Numbered from the stretch's first letter, positions 28,929-37,268 are shown. The stretch is 64,000 nt of DNA from Acidobacteriota bacterium (GCA_020439745.1 JAGQSC010000064.1:1-64000); one strand, 5' to 3'. Notes: generated by a model from the sequence alone, not told the origin. Program-made: numbers and translations.

Positions 28929-29015
28929 GTGAGGGTTCATGAAGTTGTGACTCATTTCCGTCATTCCTGCTGTGTAAAGAAAAGAAGCACATGTGCATCG
29001 AAATTGAGAGGGAAA

Positions 29016-29091
29016 TGGTGGCGATGCAGGGATTTGAACCCCGGACACCACGGTTATGAGCCGTGTGCTCTAACCCCTGAGCTACATCGCC
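29016..29091 (-). tRNA. tRNA with CAT anticodon (elongator Met, or Ile2)
   Basis: The reverse complement folds as a 76-base tRNA with acceptor stem GGCGATG/CATCGCC, discriminator A and an encoded CCA. The anticodon arm CACGG-CTCATAA-CCGTG gives CAT. The G1-C72 pair and lack of the three-GC initiator stem exclude initiator tRNA. Elongator Met is the simplest reading, but a lysidine-modified tRNA-Ile2 shares this anticodon and cannot be excluded by eye. Confidence 0.9.
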
Positions 29092-29150
29092 ACAAGGCTA
29101 CCAAGTGTACTAAAAATCGACGGCCAGGCAAACCGTTTTTCACAAGACAT

Positions 29151-30158
29151 TCAAACCAAAGCTCGGAATGGGCGGCAAAAGTTGGCCCATTCCTTTTTCG
29201 CCTGCCGCAGTGAAACCTGCCCAATCTGGGCATAGGGTAAAGATTGACCACGACACGCATCAAAGCCAGATTCAATCATAGATGACACCACGTCATCCAC
29301 TACCGCACGCCGACGACATACCATCACCAAATCGACGCCGGAACGCAGAGCCTGAACGGCTGATTCGCCCACCGTGGATGGGTCAATGGCTTTCATTTCC
29401 AGATCATCGGTCATTGTGATACCTGTCCAATTCATGAAACGCAACGAAGACGTGGCCCAATGGCTCAGCGACGCGACTTCGTCTTCCCAAAAGGGAATAC
29501 GACAGTGTGCCAACATCACTGGTACATCCCCCATCCCCAGTTCCACCAAGTTCCTGTAGACGGCACCTTCTTCATTTTGCCAGGATTCCTCGTCCGCCCC
29601 GTATACGGGCAAGCTGAAATGCGAATCCGGTACGGTGGTTCCAAGACCCGGGAAATGTTTGAAGCAACCGGAGACACCCAATTCGTTGAGACCCGTCACA
29701 AACGCGGCCGTTTCGCGGATCACTTTGATCGGATCGGCACCAAGCGTTCGGCCATGGAGCCCGTTATTCACGTGACCGTAGTCCAAATCGGCAACCGGTG
29801 CGAAATCAACGTTGATCCCTAGCGACGCGAGCATGGTTCCCATCACGCGACCGGCCTCTTGTGTGACACCCGCATCAGCGACACGTGCCAAGGAAGGAAA
29901 GTCACCCAACAGATGTTGTAGCCGATTTACGCGACCACCTTCCATGTCCATGGCAATGAACGGTTCAGGATCAACGGTTCGTAATCGCTTGACCAGCATC
30001 TGCAATTGATCGAGGCTCTCGATGTTTCTCGTAAACAGGATCACCCCTGCGGGCCTGATTTGGCGGATCCAGTCCCAGTCCGGTTCCAGCCCCTCAAAAC
30101 CCACCATAATAGGCCTGTGCTTTTGCGTGAGTACAAAGGTCACAACTCTTCTCTCCAT
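29151..30158 (-). CDS. nagZ: Glycoside hydrolase family 3 beta-N-acetylhexosaminidase (NagZ-like)
   Basis: Cleaves GlcNAc from muropeptides in peptidoglycan recycling. The GH3 barrel shows GVILFTRN (about 38-45), DMEGGRVNRL (about 71-80), the catalytic loop KHFPGLG...PDSH (Asp-His dyad type of NagZ), and the nucleophile motif MTDDLEM (about residue 247). Length 335 residues matches NagZ. The start overlaps the 3' end of mutS by 19 bases; an in-frame ATG at residue 18 (MVGFEG) is a possible alternative. Other peptidoglycan-recycling genes are not visible in the window. A tRNA follows on the same strand. Confidence 0.88.
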   Translation of the reverse strand: MERRVVTFVLTQKHRPIMVGFEGLEPDWDWIRQIRPAGVILFTRNIESLDQLQMLVKRLRTVDPEPFIAMDMEGGRVNRLQHLLGDFPSLARVADAGVTQEAGRVMGTMLASLGINVDFAPVADLDYGHVNNGLHGRTLGADPIKVIRETAAFVTGLNELGVSGCFKHFPGLGTTVPDSHFSLPVYGADEESWQNEEGAVYRNLVELGMGDVPVMLAHCRIPFWEDEVASLSHWATSSLRFMNWTGITMTDDLEMKAIDPSTVGESAVQALRSGVDLVMVCRRRAVVDDVVSSMIESGFDACRGQSLPYAQIGQVSLRQAKKEWANFCRPFRALV

Positions 30159-32731
30159 CGATACAAGAGATCTAATGCTTCCCGCGGCGTGAGGTCGTCA
30201 AGATCGAGAGCCAATAGGGCATCTTCAAGTTCGGATCGTTCCGCAGGAAACAATGACATCTGAGGTTCGTCCTTTGCGGCACTTAATCCTTGGCCCTTGG
30301 CAAGCTTGGGTTTACCAGAGGTATCCAATTCGTTGCGTTCCAAGTTTGCCAACACTTCCCGGGCCCGACGCACCACTTCTCGGGGTAAACCCGCCAATTT
30401 CGCTACGTGAATCCCATAACTCTGGTCGGCCGTTCCGCGTTCAATGCGCCGCAAAAAGACAATATTGCCTTGCCATTCCCGTACCGTGATGTGCATGTTT
30501 CGCACCCCTGGCGTGGTCCGTTCCAACTCGGTCATTTCGTGGTAATGGGTCGCAAAAAGTGTTTTGGCACCGACTCGATCTCGATCACTAATGTATTCGG
30601 CAGTCGCCCAAGCCAGGGAAAGACCGTCAAATGTGGAGGTCCCACGCCCAATTTCATCGAGCACAATGAGACTACGATGGGTGGCGTGGTGCAGGATGTG
30701 GGCTGTTTCTATCATCTCCACCATAAACGTAGACTGTCCTCGGGCAAGGTGGTCACTGGCCCCCACACGTGTGAAAATTCGGTCCACAATTCCGATCTCG
30801 GCTTTTTTGGCGGGTACGTAGCTTCCCATTTGGGCCATCAGTGTGATCAGGGCAACTTGCCTGAGATAAGTCGATTTTCCGCCCATATTGGGACCGGTAA
30901 TGATGTGAACGCGGTCGTCATCCATATCCAACAAGGTGTCGTTGGGAATAAAGGGCTCATGGGACAAGGCTTCAACAACTGGGTGACGCCCTTCGACAAT
31001 CACAATGTTCCCGTCTTCACGTACTTCAGGCAGGCAGTAGTTGTAATCGACGGCCAAATCAGCCAATGCCGCATGCACATCCAGTTCAGCCAAAAGACGG
31101 GCGTATTGACGCAAGGTGGTTAATTGATCGGTACAGGATTGCACCAGGCCTGCATAGATTTCCTGTTCCAGCGTCACCATGCGGTCTTCGGCGCCGAGAA
31201 TCTTCTCTTCCAACACCTTCAATTCATCCGTAATGTAGCGTTCGGAATTGACCAATGTCTGTTTGCGTTGATAGCTATCAGGCACCCGCTCACTGTGAAT
31301 TTTGCTAATTTCGATGTAGTAGCCGAACACCTTGTTGTACTGAATCTTCAACTTGGGAATCTGGGTGGATTCACGTTCCCGTGCTTCGATGCGCGCCAAG
31401 GCACCTTTACTGTTCTTTCTCAAGTCCTTTAGTTCATCCAATTCATCATGAACACCTTGAGCAATGTACCCACCCTGACGGGTATGTGCGGGTAAGTCGT
31501 CGCTCAGAGTCTGTGCAATTGAAACCTGCACCTCTGCCAATGTCTTTGCATGTATCGCCAAGCTGTAGTCGAAGCCGAGTTCGTTTAGCCAATCACTCAG
31601 TTCCTGTGCCGCATTCAAGCAGTCGCACAGGCTCCCCATCTCGCGCGGTGAAATGGTGCCCAGCGCCAGTTTGCTCAAAAGCCGGTCCAGATCGGGCATA
31701 CCACCGAGCAGGTCGCGTATTTCGTTGCGGGCCACAAGCGCGTGCACATGTCGATGGATGTGCTGTTGTCTGTCTCTGATGCGGTCCAGATCAAGCAGCG
31801 GTTGCAACACCCACTCCCTCAACAAACGGGCACCCATGGCGGTTCTGGTCCGATCGATTTGACCGAGCAAGCTCTCGCGCCTATTGCCGTCGAAGATGGA
31901 CCGCGTGACTTCAAGATTTCTGAGCGTTGCATGATCGAGCACCAGGTAATCCGAAAAGTGAAGCAGATGAATGGAGTCGATATGTGAGGCAACACATCGC
32001 TGTGTTTCGCGCACATAGGCCAGAGCAGCACCGGCTGCGGAGATCGCAAGCGGTGCGTTCTGAATTCCAAACCCATCCAGCTTGATGACATCAAAATGAC
32101 TTTTCACTTCTTCTTCGGCCGTATCTTGCTGAAAATGCCAGCTATCGTACTCGGTGAGGCATCGGCCCTTGAGAAAACCAGGGTCCATCCAGTTGGGCCG
32201 GGCAGCGCACAAGATCTCTACAGGATCCCGCGCCACCATGAGATCACCCGCCTCGCTATAGCGATGTTCACCCTCGAACTGGCAGACATCAAAACGTCCA
32301 GAGGTGAACTCCAGGAAAGCCAGGCCCAGTGATTCTGCCTGCTCGACGATAACGGCCAGGTATTGAAAGTCACGCTGGTCCACTTGGGGATCGTCCAACA
32401 TGGTGCTGGGCGTAACCACTCGGACCACATCGCGCTTCACCAAGCCCTTGGCACCCTTGGCATCCTCAACCTGTTCGCATATCGCGACTCGATGTCCACT
32501 TCGCACCAGCTTGGCAATATAACTATCGGCCGCGTGGAACGGAACCCCACACATAGGTGCCTCGGACTTGGTCCCTTTCCCGCGTTTCGTCAATGTAATG
32601 TCCAGTGCGGCCGACGCCACAACCGCATCTTCAAACATCATTTCGTAAAAGTCTCCCATACGAAAGAAGAGAATGTCGTTTGGGTGTTTCTGCTTAAGCG
32701 CGTGATATTGGCGCATCATGGGCGTGGTCAT
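30140..32731 (-). CDS. mutS: DNA mismatch repair protein MutS
   Basis: Recognises mismatches and starts methyl-directed or MutL-dependent repair. The length, 863 residues, matches MutS1. The mismatch-wedge motif is GDFYEM near residue 28 (F-x-E phenylalanine and glutamate present). The ATPase domain has Walker A GPNMGGKST around residue 613, the LDEIGRGTSTFDG Walker B/signature region, and the ATHYHEMTEL motif. The C-terminal tail contains a short helix-rich dimerisation segment. It overlaps the VanZ-like gene by four bases upstream and nagZ by 19 bases downstream. No mutL is in the window. Confidence 0.96.
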   Translation of the reverse strand: MTTPMMRQYHALKQKHPNDILFFRMGDFYEMMFEDAVVASAALDITLTKRGKGTKSEAPMCGVPFHAADSYIAKLVRSGHRVAICEQVEDAKGAKGLVKRDVVRVVTPSTMLDDPQVDQRDFQYLAVIVEQAESLGLAFLEFTSGRFDVCQFEGEHRYSEAGDLMVARDPVEILCAARPNWMDPGFLKGRCLTEYDSWHFQQDTAEEEVKSHFDVIKLDGFGIQNAPLAISAAGAALAYVRETQRCVASHIDSIHLLHFSDYLVLDHATLRNLEVTRSIFDGNRRESLLGQIDRTRTAMGARLLREWVLQPLLDLDRIRDRQQHIHRHVHALVARNEIRDLLGGMPDLDRLLSKLALGTISPREMGSLCDCLNAAQELSDWLNELGFDYSLAIHAKTLAEVQVSIAQTLSDDLPAHTRQGGYIAQGVHDELDELKDLRKNSKGALARIEARERESTQIPKLKIQYNKVFGYYIEISKIHSERVPDSYQRKQTLVNSERYITDELKVLEEKILGAEDRMVTLEQEIYAGLVQSCTDQLTTLRQYARLLAELDVHAALADLAVDYNYCLPEVREDGNIVIVEGRHPVVEALSHEPFIPNDTLLDMDDDRVHIITGPNMGGKSTYLRQVALITLMAQMGSYVPAKKAEIGIVDRIFTRVGASDHLARGQSTFMVEMIETAHILHHATHRSLIVLDEIGRGTSTFDGLSLAWATAEYISDRDRVGAKTLFATHYHEMTELERTTPGVRNMHITVREWQGNIVFLRRIERGTADQSYGIHVAKLAGLPREVVRRAREVLANLERNELDTSGKPKLAKGQGLSAAKDEPQMSLFPAERSELEDALLALDLDDLTPREALDLLYRWREEL

Positions 32732-33156
32732 GAAACCACCGATGGAAAGGGTCGAAATAGGCCCAAGAAACCAAGGCCAAGTACCATGCCTGTCAAGTCA
32801 GCCAAGAAATCGCCCACGGAGGCCGATCGGTAACCCAAATAGAATTGTGTCACTTCGATGAACGCACCATAGCCTAACCAAATGAAGCTGTTCAGCACCA
32901 CCAATCCAAAAGACAACCTGTACTTTTTGCGCCACATATCGAAATTCAAAACCCAGTAGCCCAACACGAACAAAAAGGCGAAAGCCAACACATGCAGCAC
33001 CTTGTCCTGATGCTGAAAAGCCATGGTCCCCGACTGACGAGAAAGCGCGGCATAGGTACAGATATCCAAAGAGAGGATCAATAGAATGGTCGCGAGACCG
33101 CGATGTGAAAACAAATAGCGCGCCATTTTCTGCACAAAATTGGGGGTAGAATCCAT
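32728..33156 (-). CDS. VanZ-like family membrane protein
   Basis: A 142-residue protein with four hydrophobic segments and the VanZ-family pattern DKVLHVLAFAFL (about 51-62) and FIEVTQFYLGYRSASVGDFLADLTG (about 97-121), where the conserved Glu-Gln and the RSASVGD loop sit before the last helix. VanZ confers low-level teicoplanin tolerance in enterococci, but the wider family has unknown functions. It overlaps the mutS start by four bases (ATGA), so it is the first gene of the VanZ-mutS-nagZ unit, an unusual pairing that is probably only transcriptional. Confidence 0.8.
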   Translation of the reverse strand: MDSTPNFVQKMARYLFSHRGLATILLILSLDICTYAALSRQSGTMAFQHQDKVLHVLAFAFLFVLGYWVLNFDMWRKKYRLSFGLVVLNSFIWLGYGAFIEVTQFYLGYRSASVGDFLADLTGMVLGLGFLGLFRPFPSVVS

Positions 33157-33268
33157 GATCCAGCCTATCAGAACGTCAAACCCTAGACTTTAATCGTGAC
33201 CCTCCTTTTTTTCAATTATTTCCAAGGGCTGTCTGAACGATGATTGATAACACATTCACGGGTCCCCC

Positions 33269-33277
33269 TGCTAAGAT
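33269..33277 (+). promoter_or_regulatory. Possible extended -10 promoter of ssb
   Basis: TGCTAAGAT matches an extended -10 element (TG-N-TAAGAT) about 46 bases upstream of the ssb start. No good -35 box is seen, as is usual for extended -10 promoters. The assignment rests on this short match alone. Confidence 0.35.
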
Positions 33278-33322
33278 GGGCCCCAGCTCATTGAGCGATT
33301 CCCGGTAAATAAAGGAGGCCCT

Positions 33323-33766
33323 ATGGCCAGTCTCAATCGTGTACAACTGATTGGCAACCTGGGAAAAGATCCAGAGTTGCGCTATACAAAAACACAAACA
33401 CCATTTGCCCGCTTCTCTTTGGCGACCACGGAGGAATACACCAATTCTTCTGGCGAACGACAAAAGAACACGCAATGGCATAATCTGGTGGTTTGGGGTA
33501 AGCAAGCTGAAATCGCCGATCGCTATCTGCGCAAGGGTAAGCAGGTCTACGTAGAAGGCCGCATTGAATACCGCGACTATGAAGATCAGTCGGGTCAAAA
33601 ACGCTACATCACGGACATTAAAGTAGATAGGTTTCTGATGTTGGGCTCGCGAAGCGAAGGTGGCGACCAAAGGTCGGAATCTGCCCCGGAAAGCTATGAC
33701 CGTTCCGGCGGCGGATACGACGTGCCAGAAAGCGACAGTTTCAACGACGACGACATTCCATTCTAA
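33323..33766 (+). CDS. ssb: Single-stranded DNA-binding protein
   Basis: Binds and protects single-stranded DNA in replication, repair and recombination. An OB-fold (residues 1 to about 105) begins with the typical SLNRVQLIGNLGKDPELRYT and includes WHNLVVWGKQAE and GKQVYVEGRIEYRDYED. A short glycine/serine-rich linker leads to the acidic tip DDDIPF, which recruits partner proteins. Length 147 residues. AAAGGAGG lies just before the ATG. A rho-independent terminator follows at 33795, so it is probably expressed mainly on its own. Confidence 0.96.
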   Translation: MASLNRVQLIGNLGKDPELRYTKTQTPFARFSLATTEEYTNSSGERQKNTQWHNLVVWGKQAEIADRYLRKGKQVYVEGRIEYRDYEDQSGQKRYITDIKVDRFLMLGSRSEGGDQRSESAPESYDRSGGGYDVPESDSFNDDDIPF

Positions 33767-33794
33767 GCGTTCAGATGCATTTACCGGGATGGTT

Positions 33795-33825
33795 AGGGCG
33801 CGCCGCGGCGTGCCCTTCCCTTTTT
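33795..33825 (+). terminator. Rho-independent terminator after ssb
   Basis: AGGGCGCG (33795-33802) pairs with CGTGCCCT (33809-33816, one G-U) around a six-base loop and is followed by a T-rich tract ending in five T at 33821-33825. It separates ssb from dut, whose start is 14 bases further on, so dut needs read-through or a promoter of its own. Confidence 0.7.
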
Positions 33826-33838
33826 CAGGAGCACCGTT

Positions 33839-34285
33839 ATGTCCCTTAAGGTACCCATTGTCACATTAGCCCATCATCATGGATTGCCTTTACCCATCTA
33901 TCAAACAGACCATGCGGCAGGCATGGATTTGCACGCTGCCATAGGCGAGCCGCTCACATTAGGAAGCTTGGATCGAATGCTGGTGCCTACCGGAATTTGT
34001 ATCGCTGTCCCGACAGGTCACGAAGCCCAAGTTCGCCCACGTTCAGGTCTGGCTATCAAACTGGGCCTGAGTTTGGTCAATACACCTGGAACCATCGATG
34101 CAGATTACCGCGGAGAGATCAAAGTGCCTTTGATCAATCTGTCTCGCGAACTAATTGTCATTGAACGAGGCATGCGCATCGCTCAACTGGTACTCAGCCC
34201 GGTGGTGCAACTGACTTGGCAGCCCGTCGACCAACTTGAGCCCAGCACTCGTGGAAGCGGTGGATTTGGCCATACAGGGAGCTGA
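33839..34285 (+). CDS. dut: Deoxyuridine 5'-triphosphate nucleotidohydrolase (dUTPase)
   Basis: Hydrolyses dUTP to dUMP and pyrophosphate, keeping uracil out of DNA and supplying thymidylate synthesis. A trimeric dUTPase of 148 residues with motif 1 AGMDLHA (about 22-28), motif 2 RPRSGLAIK (about 63-71), motif 3 NTPGTIDADYRGEI (about 79-92) and the C-terminal arm RGSGGFGHTGS, which closes on the active site. A GGAG lies upstream of the ATG. The next gene starts 55 bases downstream. Confidence 0.96.
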   Translation: MSLKVPIVTLAHHHGLPLPIYQTDHAAGMDLHAAIGEPLTLGSLDRMLVPTGICIAVPTGHEAQVRPRSGLAIKLGLSLVNTPGTIDADYRGEIKVPLINLSRELIVIERGMRIAQLVLSPVVQLTWQPVDQLEPSTRGSGGFGHTGS

Positions 34286-34340
34286 CATTCAGGGGTGGAC
34301 TCCCCCTTTCAAATGGACTAAGCTTGATGCAGGAGCGAAC

Positions 34341-34631
34341 ATGGAACTTGACGACACAATGAAAGCGCTTTTGAAAGATCTGGGAATGGCACTGCATCAG
34401 GCCCTTACCAAAGACGAAAACGTCAAGGCATACACGGACAAGATCAAGTCGAACGGCTACGACATTTACCTCATCATGGAAGCCAATATCGCTTTGGACA
34501 AAAGAGACGATCAATCAGAGGGATCACTGTTCATGCACGCACCTGACGGCAATGATGAAATCCGTCTTTCATTCAATCAATACGACGCCGATTTTCTAGC
34601 CAGTCTCAAAATCAAACCGGATGAGCTATAA
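34341..34631 (+). CDS. Small acidic protein of unknown function upstream of rlmN
   Basis: A 96-residue product from an ATG with AGGAG six bases upstream; the frame is open further upstream but there overlaps dut. It is acidic, with an N-terminal helix (DDTMKALLKDLGMALHQAL) and a strand-rich C-terminal half ending near IRLSFNQYDADFLASLKI. It has no signal peptide or membrane segment, and I do not recognise a family. Its last 11 bases overlap the rlmN start, so it is very likely a real, co-translated gene. Confidence 0.65.
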   Translation: MELDDTMKALLKDLGMALHQALTKDENVKAYTDKIKSNGYDIYLIMEANIALDKRDDQSEGSLFMHAPDGNDEIRLSFNQYDADFLASLKIKPDEL

Positions 34632-35673
34632 ACCTAACCTATTTGGATTAGGTTCGGGATCCCTGAAGACACTGGCTGAGGCCGCGGGACAGCCCGTTTT
34701 CCGCGCGAATCAGCTGTTCGAGTGGCTTTACAAAAAGAGGGTTTCATCTTTGGATGAGATGACGAACTTGCCCAAGGCTTGGCGGGCGGCGCTGGCTGAG
34801 AGCCATGTGATCCAACATTTGGAATACACCCGCAAACTGCAATCCGAAGACGGTTCGGTCAAATACATTTTCCAGCTGGATGATGGCTCCGAAATTGAAT
34901 CGGTTTACATGCCCATGGCCAAGGGCGTCACCTTATGCTTGTCGTCGCAGGTGGGATGCGCACAGGCATGTTCGTTCTGCCTGACAGCCAAGATGGGCTT
35001 CATCCGCAATCTTTCTGCGGCGGAGATTATGGGTCAAATCACGGCGATTATGAAGGACCAGACCTTTGATGCACCCTTCAATGTGGTGATGATGGGCATG
35101 GGCGAACCACTTTTGAATCTGGCTCAATTACAGGTCTCATTGGAAGTCATGACGGCTGGGCTTGGTCTGTCACCCAAGCGGATCACGGTATCCACATCAG
35201 GCCATGTTCGTAATTTAGAAAAACTCGCGGTTGGTCCGGTGGTCCCGAGAATTGCCATCTCACTTAATGCCTCCACCGATGAACAGCGCAACGAACTGAT
35301 GCCGGTGAACTTGAAATGGGATATCCAAACCTTGATGGACACCTGTCGGGCGCTACCGATCAAAGCCCGTGAGCGCATCACCTTCGAATATGTATTGATC
35401 GATCAATTCAACGATTCCGATGCCGATGCGAAGCGACTCACCAAATGGGTTCGCGGCATTCGGTGTAAGGTCAATCTGATCCCCTTCAATGAAACCGAGT
35501 CGTTGAGTTACAGGCAGCCGCCACTTGCACGTATCCAACGCTTCCACGAACTCCTAAACCGTGCGGGCGTGGTGAACACCATACGCTGGTCCAAGGGCCG
35601 GGATATCGGTGCTGCTTGCGGCCAGTTGGCTCGTCCAACTGCGAGAGAAGGGGCTCGCTTGCGCGCGCACTAA
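34621..35673 (+). CDS. rlmN: Dual-specificity 23S rRNA/tRNA adenine-C2 methyltransferase RlmN
   Basis: A radical SAM enzyme that methylates C2 of A2503 in 23S rRNA and of A37 in some tRNAs. The [4Fe-4S] ligands are Cys113, Cys117 and Cys120 (CAQACSFC), the methyl-carrying cysteine is Cys333 near the C-terminus (AACGQL), and the GMGEPLLN motif binds SAM. Length 350 residues and the N-terminal helical domain agree with RlmN. Cfr is excluded on the general RlmN look of the sequence, though the two families are close. It overlaps the small gene upstream. Confidence 0.93.
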   Translation: MSYKPNLFGLGSGSLKTLAEAAGQPVFRANQLFEWLYKKRVSSLDEMTNLPKAWRAALAESHVIQHLEYTRKLQSEDGSVKYIFQLDDGSEIESVYMPMAKGVTLCLSSQVGCAQACSFCLTAKMGFIRNLSAAEIMGQITAIMKDQTFDAPFNVVMMGMGEPLLNLAQLQVSLEVMTAGLGLSPKRITVSTSGHVRNLEKLAVGPVVPRIAISLNASTDEQRNELMPVNLKWDIQTLMDTCRALPIKARERITFEYVLIDQFNDSDADAKRLTKWVRGIRCKVNLIPFNETESLSYRQPPLARIQRFHELLNRAGVVNTIRWSKGRDIGAACGQLARPTAREGARLRAH

Positions 35674-35746
35674 GGGTTTACAGAACACAAAGCGTTGGTC
35701 TATCCTTGCGAACTTGGGCGCGGAAGGCTCCCAGAAAGGAAGGCAT

Positions 35747-36037
35747 ATGGAACAGGAAGTTAGTGTCGACGACTTGAGTTGCGAGTGGGAGGAGGATGGC
35801 GAGCTGCGCGTTGAACAGCTCGACAAGTTCATCCTAAGCAAAGGCGCTTGGGCAACCATCATGTTCTTATTTCGCGATCGTCGCGCCGACGGGGACTGGT
35901 CAGAACCCAAGGTGCGCATTCAGCGCTATAAGAAGCAATACGGTCGGTACACAAATCAGGCCAAATTCAACATCAGCTCCGCAAAGCAAGCTCGCATGAT
36001 CGCCAGCCAATTGACGGACTGGTTCCCAGCCGAATGA
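35747..36037 (+). CDS. Small conserved-looking protein of unknown function
   Basis: A 96-residue product from an ATG with AAGGAAGG upstream; the frame extends further but without a ribosome site. The N-terminal third is very acidic. The rest is basic and aromatic, with a pattern SEPKVRIQRYKKQYGRYTNQAKFNISS that suggests a nucleic-acid or ribosome contact surface, although this is inference. No recognised domain. Its stop overlaps the SpoU methylase start in an ATGA arrangement, and that neighbour modifies RNA, so a role near translation is plausible. Confidence 0.65.
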   Translation: MEQEVSVDDLSCEWEEDGELRVEQLDKFILSKGAWATIMFLFRDRRADGDWSEPKVRIQRYKKQYGRYTNQAKFNISSAKQARMIASQLTDWFPAE

Positions 36038-36756
36038 CACAACAACCAATCCGCAGCCGCCAGAACCCGAAGGTGAAGGCGCTTCGGGCTTGGTTGAAAC
36101 AACCTTCGAAAACACCTTATGTGTTTGTCGAAGGCGAGAAAATCGGCCGTGAACTGATGGCCGTTGGTCACCAACCAGTCGAAGTCTGGACTTGCGATGA
36201 TCATCGCTATCCGAGCGTGGACTGCTACCGCGTGGAACGGTCTCTGTTCGCACAGATATCCACGCTGAAATCGCCTCAGCCGCCCCTGTACCTTTTTCTC
36301 CGCCCAGAGTTGCGGGTATTTACACCCTCGGCCACAACCCGTACGGTTTTGATGGACCATATCCAGGACCCGGGAAATGCCGGGGCCATCGTCCGGGCGG
36401 CCACTGCATTTGGGATCGATGACATCGCCTGGTTAGGCGGCGTGGACCCTTTTCATCCAGCATGCATACGATCATCCGTGGGCACGGTCCTGCGTGTATG
36501 CAATTCAATAGCTACACCCGAATTGCTGACCGGCGTCCCCCTAATTATCGCAAGCACAAATGGCGATATGCCCTTGCCTCAGTTTGAATGGCCTCCTGCA
36601 TTCATTCTCGCATTGGGCAACGAAGGCCATGGCCATTCACCAGAACTCGAAAAGCTGGCCCAATTCAGACTGAACATTCCCATGTCGCGGGCGGTCGAAT
36701 CGCTGAATGTTATGGGTGCCGCCCACATCCTCCTTTTTTCAGCAAATCAATCGTAG
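36034..36756 (+). CDS. SpoU/TrmH-family RNA 2'-O-methyltransferase
   Basis: A 240-residue SPOUT methyltransferase that methylates a ribose 2'-OH in tRNA or rRNA. It has an N-terminal substrate-binding domain (about 1-90) followed by the trefoil-knot domain, with motif 1 QDPGNAGAIVRAA (about 111-123), motif 2 ALGNEGHG and motif 3 IPMSRAVESLNV. The asparagine and arginine of motif 1 and the serine-asparagine of motif 3 are present, so it should be active. The target position is unknown. It overlaps the small gene upstream by four bases and ends one base before the HU gene on the other strand. Confidence 0.88.
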   Translation: MTQQPIRSRQNPKVKALRAWLKQPSKTPYVFVEGEKIGRELMAVGHQPVEVWTCDDHRYPSVDCYRVERSLFAQISTLKSPQPPLYLFLRPELRVFTPSATTRTVLMDHIQDPGNAGAIVRAATAFGIDDIAWLGGVDPFHPACIRSSVGTVLRVCNSIATPELLTGVPLIIASTNGDMPLPQFEWPPAFILALGNEGHGHSPELEKLAQFRLNIPMSRAVESLNVMGAAHILLFSANQS

Positions 36757-36757
36757 G

Positions 36758-37024
36758 TCAATCGACCCTCATGGCAATGCCCGGCTTGAACTTGACCGTG
36801 TGTGTTTCTGGAATGTCAATGGTCTTTTGCCGTTGAATATCGCGACCGACACTCTTCTTTCGCAATTTCTTCTGAAAAACACCAAAGCCGCGAATTTCGA
36901 TCCGCTCATCATTGACCAAGGCTTCTTTCATACACTCCAGAATTTCGTCTACAGCCTTCAGAGCCAACACCCGCGGAATATCAACGCGCTTGGTGATATT
37001 GTCAGCAATGTCTATTTTGATCAT
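36758..37024 (-). CDS. HU/IHF family DNA-binding protein
   Basis: An 88-residue histone-like protein that bends DNA. The family pattern includes an N-terminal helical dimerisation part (about 1-40), IEIRGFGVFQKK (about 42-53), and a C-terminal IPETHTVKFKPG segment (about 71-82) of the HU/IHF beta arm. Several family glycines and the phenylalanines are present. The sequence is closer to the general HU/IHF class than to a specific subunit. GGAGG precedes the ATG, and upstream lies a region with a 24-base dyad and two CCCTAGGG palindromes shared with the divergent purM gene. Confidence 0.88.
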   Translation of the reverse strand: MIKIDIADNITKRVDIPRVLALKAVDEILECMKEALVNDERIEIRGFGVFQKKLRKKSVGRDIQRQKTIDIPETHTVKFKPGIAMRVD

Positions 37025-37093
37025 GGGCTCCTCCGGTCTGTTGTTGGCTGGTTTACTCTAAATATATATCTTTCAGCGCGAATTGCCCGTAAA

Positions 37094-37117
37094 AATTTGT
37101 GCTAACTGTCACAAATT
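37094..37117. promoter_or_regulatory. Large perfect dyad upstream of HU gene
   Basis: AATTTGTG (37094-37101) and CACAAATT (37110-37117) form an 8-bp perfect inverted repeat with an 8-base spacer, about 70 bases upstream of the HU start. The layout resembles a dimeric-regulator operator (a CRP-like core would be TGTGA-N6-TCACA, and this differs by spacing). The bound protein is unknown. Confidence 0.5.
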
Positions 37118-37132
37118 GGTCAGGATACGGGT

Positions 37133-37140
37133 CCCTAGGG
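37133..37140. promoter_or_regulatory. CCCTAGGG palindrome, first copy
   Basis: An 8-base perfect palindrome in the HU-purM intergenic region. A second copy at 37236-37243 lies inside a longer 12-base palindrome near the expected purM start site. Repeated palindromes in one control region suggest a shared regulator, but eight bases alone is weak evidence. Confidence 0.3.
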
Positions 37141-37199
37141 GTAAAAATGCAAGTAGCCAAAAGCATGCCAACACGACCGCTTGTCGCGATTGGAAAGGC

Positions 37200-37228
37200 T
37201 TGGTGCTGCGCTTAGGCTGAACTAGAAT
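37200..37228 (+). promoter_or_regulatory. Probable sigma-70 promoter of purM
   Basis: TTGGTG (37200-37205) and TAGAAT (37223-37228) are 17 bases apart, about 40 bases before the purM start. The predicted transcription start falls on or next to the GGCCCTAGGGCC palindrome at 37234-37245. Confidence 0.5.
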
Positions 37229-37233
37229 GATGG

Positions 37234-37245
37234 GGCCCTAGGGCC
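37234..37245. promoter_or_regulatory. 12-base palindrome at purM start-site region
   Basis: GGCCCTAGGGCC is a perfect palindrome lying about six bases after the -10 box, where a repressor would block start-site clearance. Its core is shared with 37133-37140. A purine-responsive repressor would be a natural candidate but none is identified. Confidence 0.4.
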
Positions 37246-37268
37246 AGACCAAGAGAAAAGGACCTCCC

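Noticed and set aside
30140-32731. VanZ-mutS-nagZ as a dedicated antibiotic-response operon
   Set aside because: The coupling is real but mutS and nagZ are ordinary housekeeping genes and VanZ-like proteins are widespread without resistance roles; nothing else supports it.
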